Positions 9,150 through 20,490 of a DNA stretch of 64,000 nucleotides are shown one piece after another. The stretch's first letter is position 1. Each line of letters begins with the position of its first letter. The stretch is taken from positions 14,513,001 through 14,577,000 of the forward strand of contig OX387204.1 in NCBI GenBank assembly GCA_947561715.1. The letters run 5' to 3'. The stretch is from Ascidia mentula (Eukaryota; Chordata; Ascidiacea; Phlebobranchia; Ascidiidae). A program made the position numbers and the translations under genes. A model generated the notes under the pieces. It ran no database searches. It saw only the letters and a program-made list of their open reading frames with translations, and had not been told where the DNA came from.

Positions 9150-10960
9150 CAAGTCACGAGTTCTAGTAAGTAATGTTTGCTGTCTTTGTAGTATTCGTCC
9201 ACAGTAACTCGGTGACCAACAGTTATTATGTACACCGTAGGTTCCTTGACCAGATTCCAAACAGGCCACCACTAATTAAATGCCTGTCATTAGTAATAAC
9301 ACGAATTTGGTAGAACAAAGATTTCATAAATTGTGTAATCTGCATACAGATGGCCACTGTTTAGGTCTCATCAGTGCAGCTGGTGTGACTATCAGACGAC
9401 TTTGCTGACCAAACGGCCAAGCAAAGACTTCTACTTTGTGGTAACTATTGTATGGGAACTATACAATCACAGTCATCCGTTGGGCACCAAACTAGGTGCA
9501 ACCTACGAAAAAAACAAGGTGGAAACACTAGAGCCAATCAATGTTCAACCAATAGCGCCGTCAGGCCCGTGTTACAATAATTATTCAAAGTAGAGCCAGT
9601 TATTGGCAAGATCAGGTTCACACTATCCAAAACTATACGAACCTTGTCTGGTTTACGGGAAAGAAGAACAGGGTGATGAGGTAAATACCAACAAACTACA
9701 TCACATTAATCGATCTTTTTGTGTCCTTGGTAATATAGAATTCCATGGTATAGCAACGAACCTTTCATTTCTATTCAATTTCCTGTAGCCTCTCATGGAT
9801 ATAAAGTTTGATGTCATACGATAGTAGCATGATATTAGATTATTATATTACAGTTTGATTGGGGTAGGAGTTGCAAAACGATACACACCGATAACAGTAT
9901 GTGCCAATATTTGTTACGTATTCAAGCACAATGTACGAGACTATTACTGACTGAACATGTCCTATACTGACAATAGTGGACAGTACTTATAAACATGTCA
10001 GAATATCAGGTGGTTGACAATGGTCAAACAATACAACTTTGCAAATGAAAACACCAAGCAAGGAGGTTGCCGAATATTCGACGTCGGGATCTACAAAATC
10101 TTTAGGCTGACCACGTACAAACGATAACCGGGTAAAAATGATCAACACCCTGCAATCAATATATCACTTTTGCTTGTTTGTGTGTCCATTTCATCTTTTT
10201 TTGTGAAATCCTAATCATTTTTGTCGCACGTTTAATTTTTGGGATACATACGGTATAAGTTCTTTTAAACCAACTTGTCTATCTATGACTTGAATGCAAG
10301 GACAAATCCAAACTGTTTGTGTATTGTTTTTTTTATATATTCGTTTCTTGTTATATTTTTGTAATTCATTTGTATCACCGGAATGTGATGTCACTGGACG
10401 CTAAGTAGCCATAAACTTAATCAATGTATTTCAAGGTACATGCACAGTTAGCCCATAAGAACATCTTTTACAGCTGGATTTAAGGCTGAAGAGTAATTCG
10501 TTCGTTTATGTTGGTAATACCCATGTAAAACGACAAAAACCGAATTTTCATCTGAAACAAATGAACTCAAAATAGAACGCAAGGAACATTTGCAGTTTTA
10601 CCATGTTTATATGCGAACAACTCGCTTGAATATTGCATCTTTTCTCTCATGACCTACAAAACGTCTAACATTTGTTAATCTACAAGTGCAAGTTTTGAAA
10701 TAGTCCAATTGTGTACATCCGTTTACCGCTGTCGATACTCCCATCAAATGCGTTAAAAATAGAATCAAGATTGATTGACATTCCTTCTTGTATGTGAGGT
10801 ATATTTTATAAAACAACAATCCTTTGGTGGGTTTACAAGTTATACACTTTAAACATTAATAAACAATAACCATCTAGCGCCCCACACACGTATAATTTTT
10901 CTGTAGCTAGTTCAAACCAGTTGTACAAAACCTATTACACAAAATTGTCTCTATTCAATA
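9150..10960. other. No gene recognised; probable intron of the Death-domain gene
   Basis: AT-rich sequence with no convincing coding frame. A short stretch at about 9784-9825 (TAGCCTCTCATGGATAT...) recurs at about 13157-13200, so some of it is dispersed repeat. Confidence 0.5.
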
Positions 10961-10976
10961 TTAAGAACAAACTTAC

Positions 10977-11030
10977 CTTGGCAGTAACATTGTAGGAATT
11001 ATTTTCGTTTTCTGTTTGTCGTTCGGCCAT
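10977..11030 (-). CDS. Possible first coding exon of the Death-domain gene
   Basis: On the minus strand an ATG at 11030-11028 opens 18 codons (MAERQTENENNSYNVTAK) that end at a consensus donor AAG|GTAAGT in phase 0. The nearest downstream exon that fits, 7064-6920, also starts in phase 0. Joined, they would place N-S-Y-N-V-T-A-K directly before N-L-H-I-G-D, which strengthens the likeness to a RHIM-type amyloid motif. A TATA-like stretch lies about 60 bp upstream of the ATG (around 11080-11095). The intron would be 3.9 kb and contain decayed retroelements. Other exons could lie between, and this could instead belong to a different gene, so the assignment is tentative. Confidence 0.4.
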
Positions 11031-11459
11031 TGTTGTATTAGAAGGAGGCGATGTAAAGAAGGCGATGCTTTGTATTGCGTGCAGTATATAAATATAATAC
11101 ATACACACAACCTATACAAACATAAAGTTTAAAAAATCCACGTTACGACCACACCCTTCGCATGATCGCACTTTATAACAACGTATCTTGGAAATCACCA
11201 TATTTGTATTTTCTTAGACAATGTCCTTTTTCAAAGAACAAATCTTCAAAATAAACACGGAATTGCAACTAATAGTATAGAGGTCAACTATTTATGTCGT
11301 TTATTTGCGCTCAACAAACAGCAAGAATGCAATTTAACTTCAGTTATTTATGGTTCCGACTTCGCGTCTAATGCTGCAGATAAATATTGGCGGAAAATGC
11401 ATTGGTTTAGATGAAAGTTATTTGCTAAAACGCGTGTAGCGCAGCCCTAAATCCATTTT

Positions 11460-12740
11460 GGGAAAAATTTACGTTTACGCAAAGCAGAAATTGTCGAAGA
11501 ATATAACCACCAAGCACCAAAAACGAAAATTAGGTGAAGAAAAACTTCTTGTATTAACGGCAACTAGCTCATCTGGCAGGAACTCAGCTGTTTTGAGCGT
11601 TTTTATTGCGGCGAATATGTCTTGATCGTATCCAAACTGACAGCAGACGGACACTAAAGCTTATGACAGCAGACGGACACTAAAGCTTATCTCATACTAA
11701 TGGGAGCAGAAATACCAATATGCGTCCTTCAGTAGTCTACAGTAAAGAACACGCAAGAAGACTTAGTTTCAGTCATAGCACCGAGCAAACTCGTTTAAAG
11801 CTGCAATATTTTTTTGGACAGTAAATTAGAAAATGATATAGACACTATATGTGCGCATGACACAAAAAATTGTGTTGCAGTAGACCAAATGAATCGGCAA
11901 TTTCCTAAATATTCTATATTGTCACAAACGCGCTACCGCGTATGCATCGGTGCTTATTCTATCGTCAAATAGACCATAGATCACTGCTACGACATGCTTT
12001 GAACCATTTTGACTTCGCTCTGTGCAACCTCATTGAAGGGAAAAAATAATGTGAATAAATAATCAACGTTTTACTCTATCGTTGAAATGTAACCTCCACG
12101 TATTTGCTGGAAAACTAACTAATTCGTTGTGGGTAAAAATACAACCAATCAGATAGTCACAAGCGTTTCGAACTAACAGCAATTAGCGCGCCTGACAGCA
12201 ACTTGCGTGCGATTTTATTGCGGCGAATAAGTCTTGCTCGTGTCCAAACTGACAGCAGACGGATGCTAAAGCTTATCTCTTACTATTGGAAGCAGATGTT
12301 ACTAAAACTGCTTGCAATCAATCTTATGCCTTCTGTGAATCGAAAACAGTTTTATTGAGCCTTAACCCCAGTTCTCACGGTTTCAGTCAATCCAGCTTGG
12401 TATTGCGCGAGTGCTGTCTCAAACAGGTACAGGTAGTTCCGCCACAGCTTTCATGATCAGAGTCAATATTTGTCTGAAAGCTTCGCCAAACATTCCGGAT
12501 CGAACAAGGGTCTCAACGGATGAGTTTCGTTGAAGGCGGGTTAAACAGTATTAACCATGCACGTATTTAAAAAAAAAGGTATAAAACTTACGAAGATTGT
12601 TATTGCAACCTTTTGGGGGATAAATTTTACGTTTAGATAAATTTAAGAATATATTAACCAAACAGCAAAAACGAAAATTGAAGCTTAGGTAAAGAAAACA
12701 TCTGGAATTAACATCAACCATCGCGCTTGATGGCATAACC
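11460..12740. repeat. Diverged repeat pairs upstream of the GPCR gene
   Basis: Segments at 11510-11710 recur in part at 12176-12310 and 12660-12720 (for example TTTATTGCGGCGAATA, and CAAACTGACAGCAGACGG). A 26-bp unit (GACAGCAGACGGACACTAAA...) is duplicated in tandem at 11639-11690. The segment at 11735-11810 resembles 7969-8045. These look like old transposon pieces of unknown class. Confidence 0.6.
12280..12612. repeat. Left arm of a large inverted repeat
   Basis: Reading 12280-12612 forward matches the reverse complement of 14030-14372 over roughly 330 bp with a few small indels, for example GCTTTCATGATCAGAGTCAA on this arm. The arms are about 1.4 kb apart. The right arm ends at the start codon of the GPCR gene. 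Confidence 0.85.
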
Positions 12741-14029
12741 TATTAATATTCCATTGAATTTGTCGCTTATTGTGTTACTTAACAACCACTTTGACTTTCT
12801 CGTTGCAAACATTTCACTAATTAAAAAATCCTACAAAATATTTGTACTAAAAAATGTAGTCAACTTATAATACATTTCCTGAAAGCCGACAAAAAAGTCA
12901 TCTGTTCTTTAGGACGTCGCGTGTTTTGTTGCCTGCGATCTGAAAACTTTGATTAACCCCTAAAGAGTCCTTTTATTTAGAAAGATTTTAATTTAAATAC
13001 GTAGCAATAATGACGCGTAACTAATCTAACATTTTGCTGGAAGATATTAACCTGCGTATATTGTGTTTTGTGCTTTGCTTCTGCGTTACCGAGTCTGTAC
13101 ATAAACGTGGATCAGTGATGCTTAAAATTGCATTTTACATTTCCGTCTAATTTTCTGTAGCCTCTCATGGATATTAAGTTAAAGTTTGATTTCATTTGAT
13201 GGATGGATGGATGGTTTTAGAATGTTTGTAGAAAAGGTACAGCTTGTTACGGAATTCATGAGACGTTATGAAAGAAAAGGCTGTTAAATACACGCCGGAT
13301 GGTATTTAAACAGTGTTCATGTTCATAATTGGGGTACGAGTTGAATGTTCTTTTGTTTGCAGTGTTCCGAAAGGTATCACTTCAACATCAGAGCAACACA
13401 ACCGGAAGGCCGCCTGCCACAGGTGATAAATAAAAAAATCACTGCTTCCAATCAAATGCAGTCTGCTTCTTAACGCATAAATGTCTTTTTATCAATGATT
13501 TGTATTCGTGAGAAATAGGAGAAATGAAATAAAGATGAAAAGGTCGCGTTTGTATAGCCAGACGTTGCCCTTGAAAATGAAAAACTATAGAAATAATAAT
13601 ACAAAAGTAATGAAGCGGAACAAATGACAGGTGATGCGTAAAATAGAATAAGGGCAATAAAAGAAAGTTGCACTGCAGCAACAACGATCCGGTGCCAAAG
13701 TGATACTTACATCTTACATCTTACAAATGTAATGCTGTCAGGCATTGTAAATTTGAAAATGACGGGCTTTACGAGCTTTTTTTTGCAATCAACGCTCTGG
13801 AACGCTCCACATCCATAAGAGCAATCATAGTATTAAAGACAAGGAGCAATGTATGTACTTTCCAGCGGTTTATAACAATTTGTTGTATTTGTTGCACCTG
13901 GTCACGTGACGCTACAACTGATGGCAATGTTATGTATTCCCACTTTTTTCTTGCGTTTTTAATGTGCACATGATATTTTGTTTCCGCATAATCCTAAACA
14001 GTTAGTTGTGCTAAATGATAGATGAAACG
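12741..14029. other. Intergenic spacer between the inverted-repeat arms
   Basis: No gene recognised. It contains a short GGAT microsatellite near 13198-13214 and a small tandem CTTACAT repeat near 13707-13727. Weak ORFs here have no recognisable protein features. Confidence 0.5.
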
Positions 14030-14372
14030 TTGGTTGCAATAAATATCTCGTAACCTTTATACCAGGAGAACAGTTTTATAAAGTACGTGCATGGTTAAAA
14101 TACTGTTTAACGAAACCCCTCTGTTGAGACCCATGTTCGATCCGGAATGTTTGGCGAAGCTTTCAGACAAATATTGACTCTGATCATGAAAGCTGTGGCG
14201 GAACTACCTGTACCAGTTTGAGACAGCACTAGCGCAATACCAAGCTGGATTAACTGCAACCGTGAGAAGTGGGGTTAAGGCTCAATAAACAACTTTTTCG
14301 ATTCACAGAAAGCACAAGATTGAAAGCAAGCAGTTTTTAGTAACATCTGCTTCCATTAGTATGAACGAATCA
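14030..14372. repeat. Right arm of the inverted repeat, reaching the GPCR start codon
   Basis: Reverse complement of 12280-12612. The arm edge TACTAATGGAAGCAG, read inverted, coincides with CTTCCATTAGTATG at the GPCR ATG (14361). A third copy of that edge (ATACTAATGGGAGCAG) is at about 11694. The 5' flank of the receptor gene therefore seems to be built from a dispersed repeat. Confidence 0.85.
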
Positions 14373-17255
14373 ACTACCCCAAATTTTTTGGCCAACAACA
14401 CCATTGACTGCAAGCCTAATGAAGGAAAGGTACTTTACGCTGTTGTCGGTTAGTACATAAATTCCTTTTCATTTTCTGTAACTTCATCGTAAAGTGCAAA
14501 ATGTTGAAAATTAATAAAGTTATTCCTCGAAAAAGGCAACGTTTTTTAGTAAATGTTATTATAACGTTGACGACCTCGTAAACAATGTTGATATCAAACA
14601 TATAATTTTAAAGGAATTTAGTTTGCGTTAATTTTCTTCCAAGTTTAAATCTTTGCCTATTTTAACATCCAGGAACCTTCGTCTCACTTGTAATTATTGT
14701 TGAAAATGTTTTGGTTTTTGCTGCAATCGGCGCTAGACCACAGGGAATAAACAAATTTACAAATATTTTTTTCCGAAGTGTGGCCGCAAGTGACCTTCTG
14801 AGGTAACGTGTAAAACAGCGAGTGTATGCAAGCAACATACGTTGTAATGATGGTGTTGTATTGACAAAAATGTTTGAGTTAACCATAACTTGTGTAACAG
14901 GCACTTAATTATAATAATGTGTTCACAGTGGTTTGCTTTTTCTGTATTCGTTCCTGTTCAACAAACTCCTTTCTCTTGATGGAGGAACTGCAACCTGGAT
15001 TTTTATAAAATCGTCCATCATCGCGTCACGGGTTGTTTCAATAGGAAGCATTCTGTTTTTTGAAATCACTTTGTTTGTGGCAGCAACCTAGTAAGCAACA
15101 TTTTTAGTAGATTTTTCTTGCATTGAACGTGATTGTAGGGAATCTTAGCTTGAAATTGTCTAAATTCTGGATGATCCGAAAACTATCAAAGCAGATATTT
15201 GTGATGTTAGTAAACCGTAAAGACTTTTTCATTGATACATTACAAATGTTTTTTTAGTCCACTTTACATCAGAGGTATATTGAGAAAGATACGGGAGGCG
15301 ATATTGTTTGTATTGTTGTTGTGGATTGCAGGATCCGTGTTTGTAATTACCCCTATGTGTGGATGGAATTGCTTGCAACACTGTGTTTGCAAAACAGCTA
15401 CTTTTAGTAAGTGGGCCATTACTCTGACATTCCTTATTCTTACTTGCTATTTTTCTGGTCTTACTATAGTGATTTAACTCAAAACTACATTTAATAAAAA
15501 ACAAGCATGGCCTAAAAATGTGTTAATGCAATACAAACTAATCATTGTGAACTGATTAAATACCAAACGTGATATTGTGTTTAGACGGCACTCCAAACTG
15601 TCCTGAAAGCGGCTGTTCACGACTTTTTCCACCATTCACCAACAGTTACGTCATCACCTTTATCGTGGTGCTTATTGTCTTTACATGCGGAATCACGTTT
15701 TGCTGTGTTGCAGTTTTTGCTACTTGGAAAAAGGTGAACAAGTAAGTGATTCGGAAGGTTCCAAAAAACGTTCTCACAACGACAAGAAACTTACAGATCT
15801 CGGCCCCCGTAAAATTTGTAATATATTGTATAAGATCTTGCTATGTGCAAAAGTGATATTTCTTTCTACTTAACTTGAAACAAATACAGCTCAAAAGCTA
15901 TACAAATATTTTTATTCAGGTGGAGGTTCCACATAAAATTAAAACCAAAATAGCGTTTGTTTAAGTAACCCCAAATCACATTGAATAGAAGAGCCAAAGC
16001 TAATATGCTACCCATTAAGCAGGTGTTTTAAACACCATTGTGTTCATCATTATTGCTATGTGAGAATGAGTTGCAGCAATTAGGGCGGGCACACAAGTGG
16101 GCAGACAGGCAAATGAACAGACATAAACAACAACACATTTGAAACACATCACTTGACAGCAACTGTACTCGGGTCTACTGCAGTGACGTCATTATTTGAA
16201 ATGTGTCGGACTGCAGTGAGGTCCTAGGGGTTGAAGAGGTAGCACTGATAATGAACACAGAGGTGTTTGAAACGTCTGCTAATTAAGTAGCATATTAACT
16301 TTGGCATTTTTATTCAAACTAAGTAACTCCAAGTTTCTGGCGCCTAAACTAATTGTTTGTCAAACACAAAAATAACTTTTATGTGCATATTCAACAAACT
16401 AACTTTAAGTAAACGTAGTTCTGTCGATTTTATTTGAAACGCACGTTTTTCCCCCACTGATTTGAGTTTCCCTCACGACACAATACATTTCTAGTCAACA
16501 GCGTGAAGAAGACATGTCCAAGCAAGTAATATACAACGAAAGAGAAATGGCAATTTATCTGGCATCGCTTTCCTTCACACATTTCATCTGCTGGCTGCCA
16601 TCAGTCATTGTCCTTGGGTAACTTTAGCGAAAACAGTGTTTTTCCTTTTACTACAAGTAAAGTGAAGATGCAATTAAACATATGATGGGTATTTCTTTAA
16701 ATAACTTGATGTGATAATTCGATTTTAAACTTACAACAAGCGTTTATTGTTTCCTTTTTGAAAGTGTGTTAAATCGTTTTGGATCCATTATGGTCCAATT
16801 GGTCAACGCGAACAGAGCTCACAACAAATCTTACTTCTCTTCGCAGGATCGATTTAACGCAACCCGGAGTGACAATTTCAATGGATGTGATTAACATATG
16901 TTCGGTGCTAGTTTTACTTAATGTGCTGATAAACCCATGGCCGTACGTCATAAAAACGCATCTTTGGCACGATGTACTTGTTAGGTGGTTTTGCAAGTAA
17001 GTACGTTTTGTGCAGTGCACTGGATTTTTGGTCAGATTAATAATATCGAAATTCTGTTCTATAATTTCCTTGGGACCAACACCAAAGAACTATACACGCA
17101 AATTTAAAAAAGGGAATTCACCTTCGAGCTCAATGAATAACATATACGCTAGATATAAAAATGAACTAAACGGCAATGCAGGTAGCAATTCTATTAAAAA
17201 CCTTGATTTGAAAAGGTATACTGACGATATAGGACCACTTTATTTTTTGTATTAG
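14361..17255 (+). CDS. Eight-exon class A GPCR, lysophospholipid/MECA-like
   Basis: Exons by splice sites: 14361-14448, 14673-14802, 14929-15090, 15258-15406, 15585-15741, 16495-16617, 16847-16996, 17036-17255. All junctions are GT-AG and keep frame; total 1,179 nt, 392 aa. The N-terminus is extracellular with N-E-S and N-N-T sequons. TM1 has E-N-V-L-V; TM2 A-A-S-D-L-L; exon 3 carries ECL1 W and TM3; TM4 ends W-I-A-G-S-V-F-V-I-T-P; ECL2 has G-W-N-C-L and six more Cys plus an N-G-T sequon; TM6 C-W-L-P; TM7 N-P-W-P-Y. The G-W-N-C-L loop and lack of a Cys at the top of TM3 fit the EDG/LPA/cannabinoid group. The DRY/ERH triad reads T-L-F. A TTCCATTAG acceptor just before the ATG allows an upstream exon or trans-splicing. 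The receptor class is firm; the ligand is unknown. Confidence 0.88.
15975..16319. mobile_element. MITE with about 65-bp terminal inverted repeats in GPCR intron 5
   Basis: The left end (GCCAAAGCTAATATGCTAC from 15993) is the inverted match of the right end (GTAGCATATTAACTTTGGC ending 16305). Similarity continues inward for about 65 bp and outward by a few bases. A 12/13 direct repeat (TAAGTAACCCCAA at 15962-15974; TAAGTAACTCCAA at 16320-16332) flanks the element. There is no coding capacity and the superfamily is not assigned. Confidence 0.7.
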
Positions 17256-17281
17256 GTGCCGAGGTTGAGAAGTGCAACTGA
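17182..17281 (+). other. Possible alternative 3' splice giving a different GPCR C-terminus
   Basis: Within the last exon, GCAG|GTAGCA (donor 17182) and a pyrimidine-rich TTTTTTGTATTAG (acceptor ending 17255) could remove 74 nt. The product would end in G-A-E-V-E-K-C-N (stop 17279-17281) instead of L-Y-F-L-Y at 17255. The frame is kept, giving about 376 aa. Which form is used cannot be told from sequence. Confidence 0.35.
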
Positions 17282-17760
17282 TGTTCAATCTACTACCAAC
17301 CCAGCAATGTGATCTGCCTTTAACGAACCCGCCGTATCCAAATTTAAAATTGGCTTGTAAAGATACAGCTGACCAAGGACATTTTGCAGTCCATGTAAAG
17401 TTGGACATTGGAACCCTTTTCTGTAGAAATTGCAAATTTCGTGCATATTTTGTGTTTTTATTAAAAATCCTGTAAAAAAGTGATTGTTCAATACATTAAT
17501 GTTAACAGATCACTCCAAATATGTGAAATGGCATAATGAGGCTTAAGCTTTCTTATCACAGGCGCGAGGGCAAAATATTGACATTAACTCGTTAGTTAGA
17601 CAAAAAATAGACTTGTCAAAGAAAGAAGCTTGGTCTGAAATGTTTAATAGCGGCTGACACGAGGTTTGATGGCAGTTGATCGACCGTGATTCGCAGAACA
17701 ATTCAAAACCGATAAATACAGGAAATCATGATCAAACCTCTCTTCTTTCATTTTAACGAA
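17282..17760. other. 3' flank of the GPCR gene
   Basis: No gene recognised. A 67-codon open frame starting at 17272 has no homology I can name and overlaps the probable 3' UTR. Confidence 0.4.
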
Positions 17761-17772
17761 CAAAGTGTGACA
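17761..17772. repeat. Left flanking direct repeat of the Penelope array
   Basis: CAAAGTGTGACA at 17761-17772 matches CAAAGTGTAACA at 28229-28240 at 11 of 12 positions. It brackets the whole four-element block, consistent with a target duplication from one insertion event. Confidence 0.7.
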
Positions 17773-17773
17773 T

Positions 17774-20490
17774 AGGAACACAACTTACGGGTTTTCTCAT
17801 AATGCTGAGTATAAATAGACCGGCCCATATTGCTATTAACACTGTCATGTTAAAGACGTTTCGACAAAAACTTTTGTCATCATCAGTTTGACTGACGCGA
17901 TTGGCAGAGCTCCATCAATATAAGGAGCTGACCTGACCGACGTCACAGATAAGGCTCGCGCGGGTGGTGACGTCGTTTTGCTATCGGCCACACACCACTG
18001 AGAGGCGGAAAATGCGCAGAAAGCGACGCAAAACGCAAAACGCAAAATACACAATAAACGGCATAAAACGCAACAAACACATTACACATTAAATAAAAAT
18101 AGTGGTGCAGAAGTGCCGTCCACGTTGAGTTGTGGTTGTTGCTGTTGTATGGACAGCGACTCCATCAGCAGGAGACGGTACCTGTCTCTCGCCAGCGCAA
18201 GGATTTGTGGCTCACTAAACTTAACCTTGTGAGTCGGGTGGTCAAGTAGGTGTTTGCACACCTCCGATTTTGGGGATCGTTTGTGCTCATCGATCCGCGT
18301 GCACAAGTTTCGAGATGTTTGTCCGATGTATGTTTGTCCACATGAACAGGAAAGCTTGTATACCACGGACGAGAGGTGCAGGGTCTTCTGGCGATCTTTA
18401 AATGGGAACTGCTGCGCAAGTTTGCATGGTTCATGCACGAAACGCAAGACAGTTTTCTGGTTGGTGCAACGGTCGACAAACCGTGACAGTTCCCTACGAA
18501 TTCGGTGCTTAATAGGGCCTAGGTATGGTAACCTCATCACACAGTTCTTGGTGCTTTCTTGTGTGGGTTTTATGGTGTCCACCTGATATTGTTTGCGTAG
18601 CACCGAACGTACACAGTTCGCTATGAACTTGAGTGGGTACCCATTTTTCCTTAGCATGTTTTTTATGCACTCGAATTCTTCGTGCATGATTTTGTACGTG
18701 CTGCTGATCCTGTAGGCACGGTGAAGGAGTGAGCGCACAAGGTTGACCTTGTAGTGCCGTGGCACAAAGCTGGACCATTTGCTATAGAGACCAGTGTTGG
18801 TTGGCTTCCTGTAGGTAGTTGTAGTAATCGAATCTCCCCGACGTCGAGAAACGAAATCCGTTCCTTACATTCAACGCTTTTTGTGAACTTGATGTTACGA
18901 TGAATGCTATTAATGTTCGAGTAAAACGCGTCCAAGGCACGTTCATCGCGTACGGCAACAAACAGGTCGTCCACGTAACGACACAGAACCAGGGGGCGAT
19001 CGTTTGTGGATGTGGCCTTAAGTGCCTCGTCTATGATGTGGTTCATCAGAATGTCTGCCAGTAGTGGGGCAATGGGAGACCCCATGGTGACACCATCTAC
19101 TTGAGTGTAAATGTTTCCATTAAACTGGAAGGTAGTGCTCTTCGCTGCCCATTGGAGCAGTTTCTTTAGCCTGGATTTGTTGAGGTCTTGTATTCCACTT
19201 ATGCTGTCTTTGCTGACCAGGGACAGGATGAGGTTGATGGTAAAGTCCAATGGAATATTCGTAAAAAGACTCGACACATCGAGTGTGGCCCAGGTGGAAT
19301 TCACTGGCAGCGTTTTAATTCTGTCAATGAATTCGAAAGTGTCCTTCACGGTGTTTGGGTGTTCCCGTAAACTCGCGAGATTCGCAGATAACCACTTACC
19401 GCATTTGTAGTTAAAACTGCCGATTGAGTTTAAGATTGGTCGAAGGGGAATGGAGGCTTTATGCATTTTTGGAAGGCCATAAAGTGTCGGTGTTCTGGCA
19501 GATGTTGGGTGCATGGCATTGTAGTCTTCCTCCGAGAGTGCTTTTTTGGTCTTTAAATACCGCAGGCAGTTTTGAAATTTTCCTAGATTTTTGATGTTGG
19601 TATCATCGTTGGATGATAGACGAAACTTTGTGGTGTCAATTAAGATTTTGAGCATTTTCTCAATGTAATCACATTTGTCCATGACTACTACGCCATTGCC
19701 CTTGTCAGGCTTAGTGATAACTATATTGCTGCTTTTCAATTTCTTCACAGTGCACTTTTCCTCTGCCGTCATTGCATCATTGTGACTTCTGCGTTGGCAG
19801 AAGGAGGTTGATATGTACGAGCTGTAGAGATGCATGAGTTTTTGTTTCAACTGTATGCGCCGTAGGTGTGGCAGACTGTGACGCAGTTCGTGAAACAAAT
19901 GTTCAAACTCTGCTTGAATGCTCATTACTTTCAGACGCGATGGAAAGTAGGCAAAGTCCAAGCCCTTGTTCAGTAGCTGTAGGTCCAACGAGTTTAAAGG
20001 TAGTTTGGAGAGGTTTGTCACCACGAAAGGGTCATCATCACTGTTTTGAACACCTAAAGCGTTTAGTTTGTGGTTGATTTTCGACATATAGAAAATCCGC
20101 TTTTGTTCTGTACTGGCGTGAAGAAACCGCTTAATAAAGTATGCAGTAACAAAACCAACTTCTGCCAACAGAGGTCTTAGCTGCATTTGTACTTGGGTGG
20201 TACATCGTCGAAGCTCCTTTTGGTGCATCACCAATTCACCATTAAGCATGCTTTGGCGAAAGCGCTTGACTTTCTTGGCGTGTTGGAGATCCTGTCTGTA
20301 CAGTTTGAACTGTAATAACCTTGGTGTAACCTTGTAAAGCAGACACTTCTGAAGAAATTGTGTACCCGCCTCATGGCGTACTGCTTTGTGCTGCATATTC
20401 TCGATCTTTCTGAGCCTTTTCTTTGTTAGTTTACCGTAATGGTTGCCCACAAACTTAGGAACACAACTCACGGGTTTTCTCATAATGCTG
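17774..20490 (-). mobile_element. Penelope-like element, unit 1 (frame-broken)
   Basis: The unit includes its downstream spacer (17774-18081), which holds a hammerhead-like motif at 17842-17895. The coding frame runs from ATG 20483 through the reverse transcriptase, then is broken near 18835. There about 13 bp present in the other copies (around 21525-21537 in unit 2) are missing. The endonuclease frame resumes at 18765-18082. Motif B reads G-V-T-M-G-S-P where the other copies have G-V-A-M-G-S-P. The catalytic Y-V-D-D is intact. This copy is not expected to make a full-length protein. Confidence 0.9.

Noticed and set aside
17845..18054. 69-codon ORF in the Penelope spacer, conserved in all copies
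   Set aside because: Conservation is explained by the youth of the copies; it overlaps the ribozyme-like motif and has no protein features.
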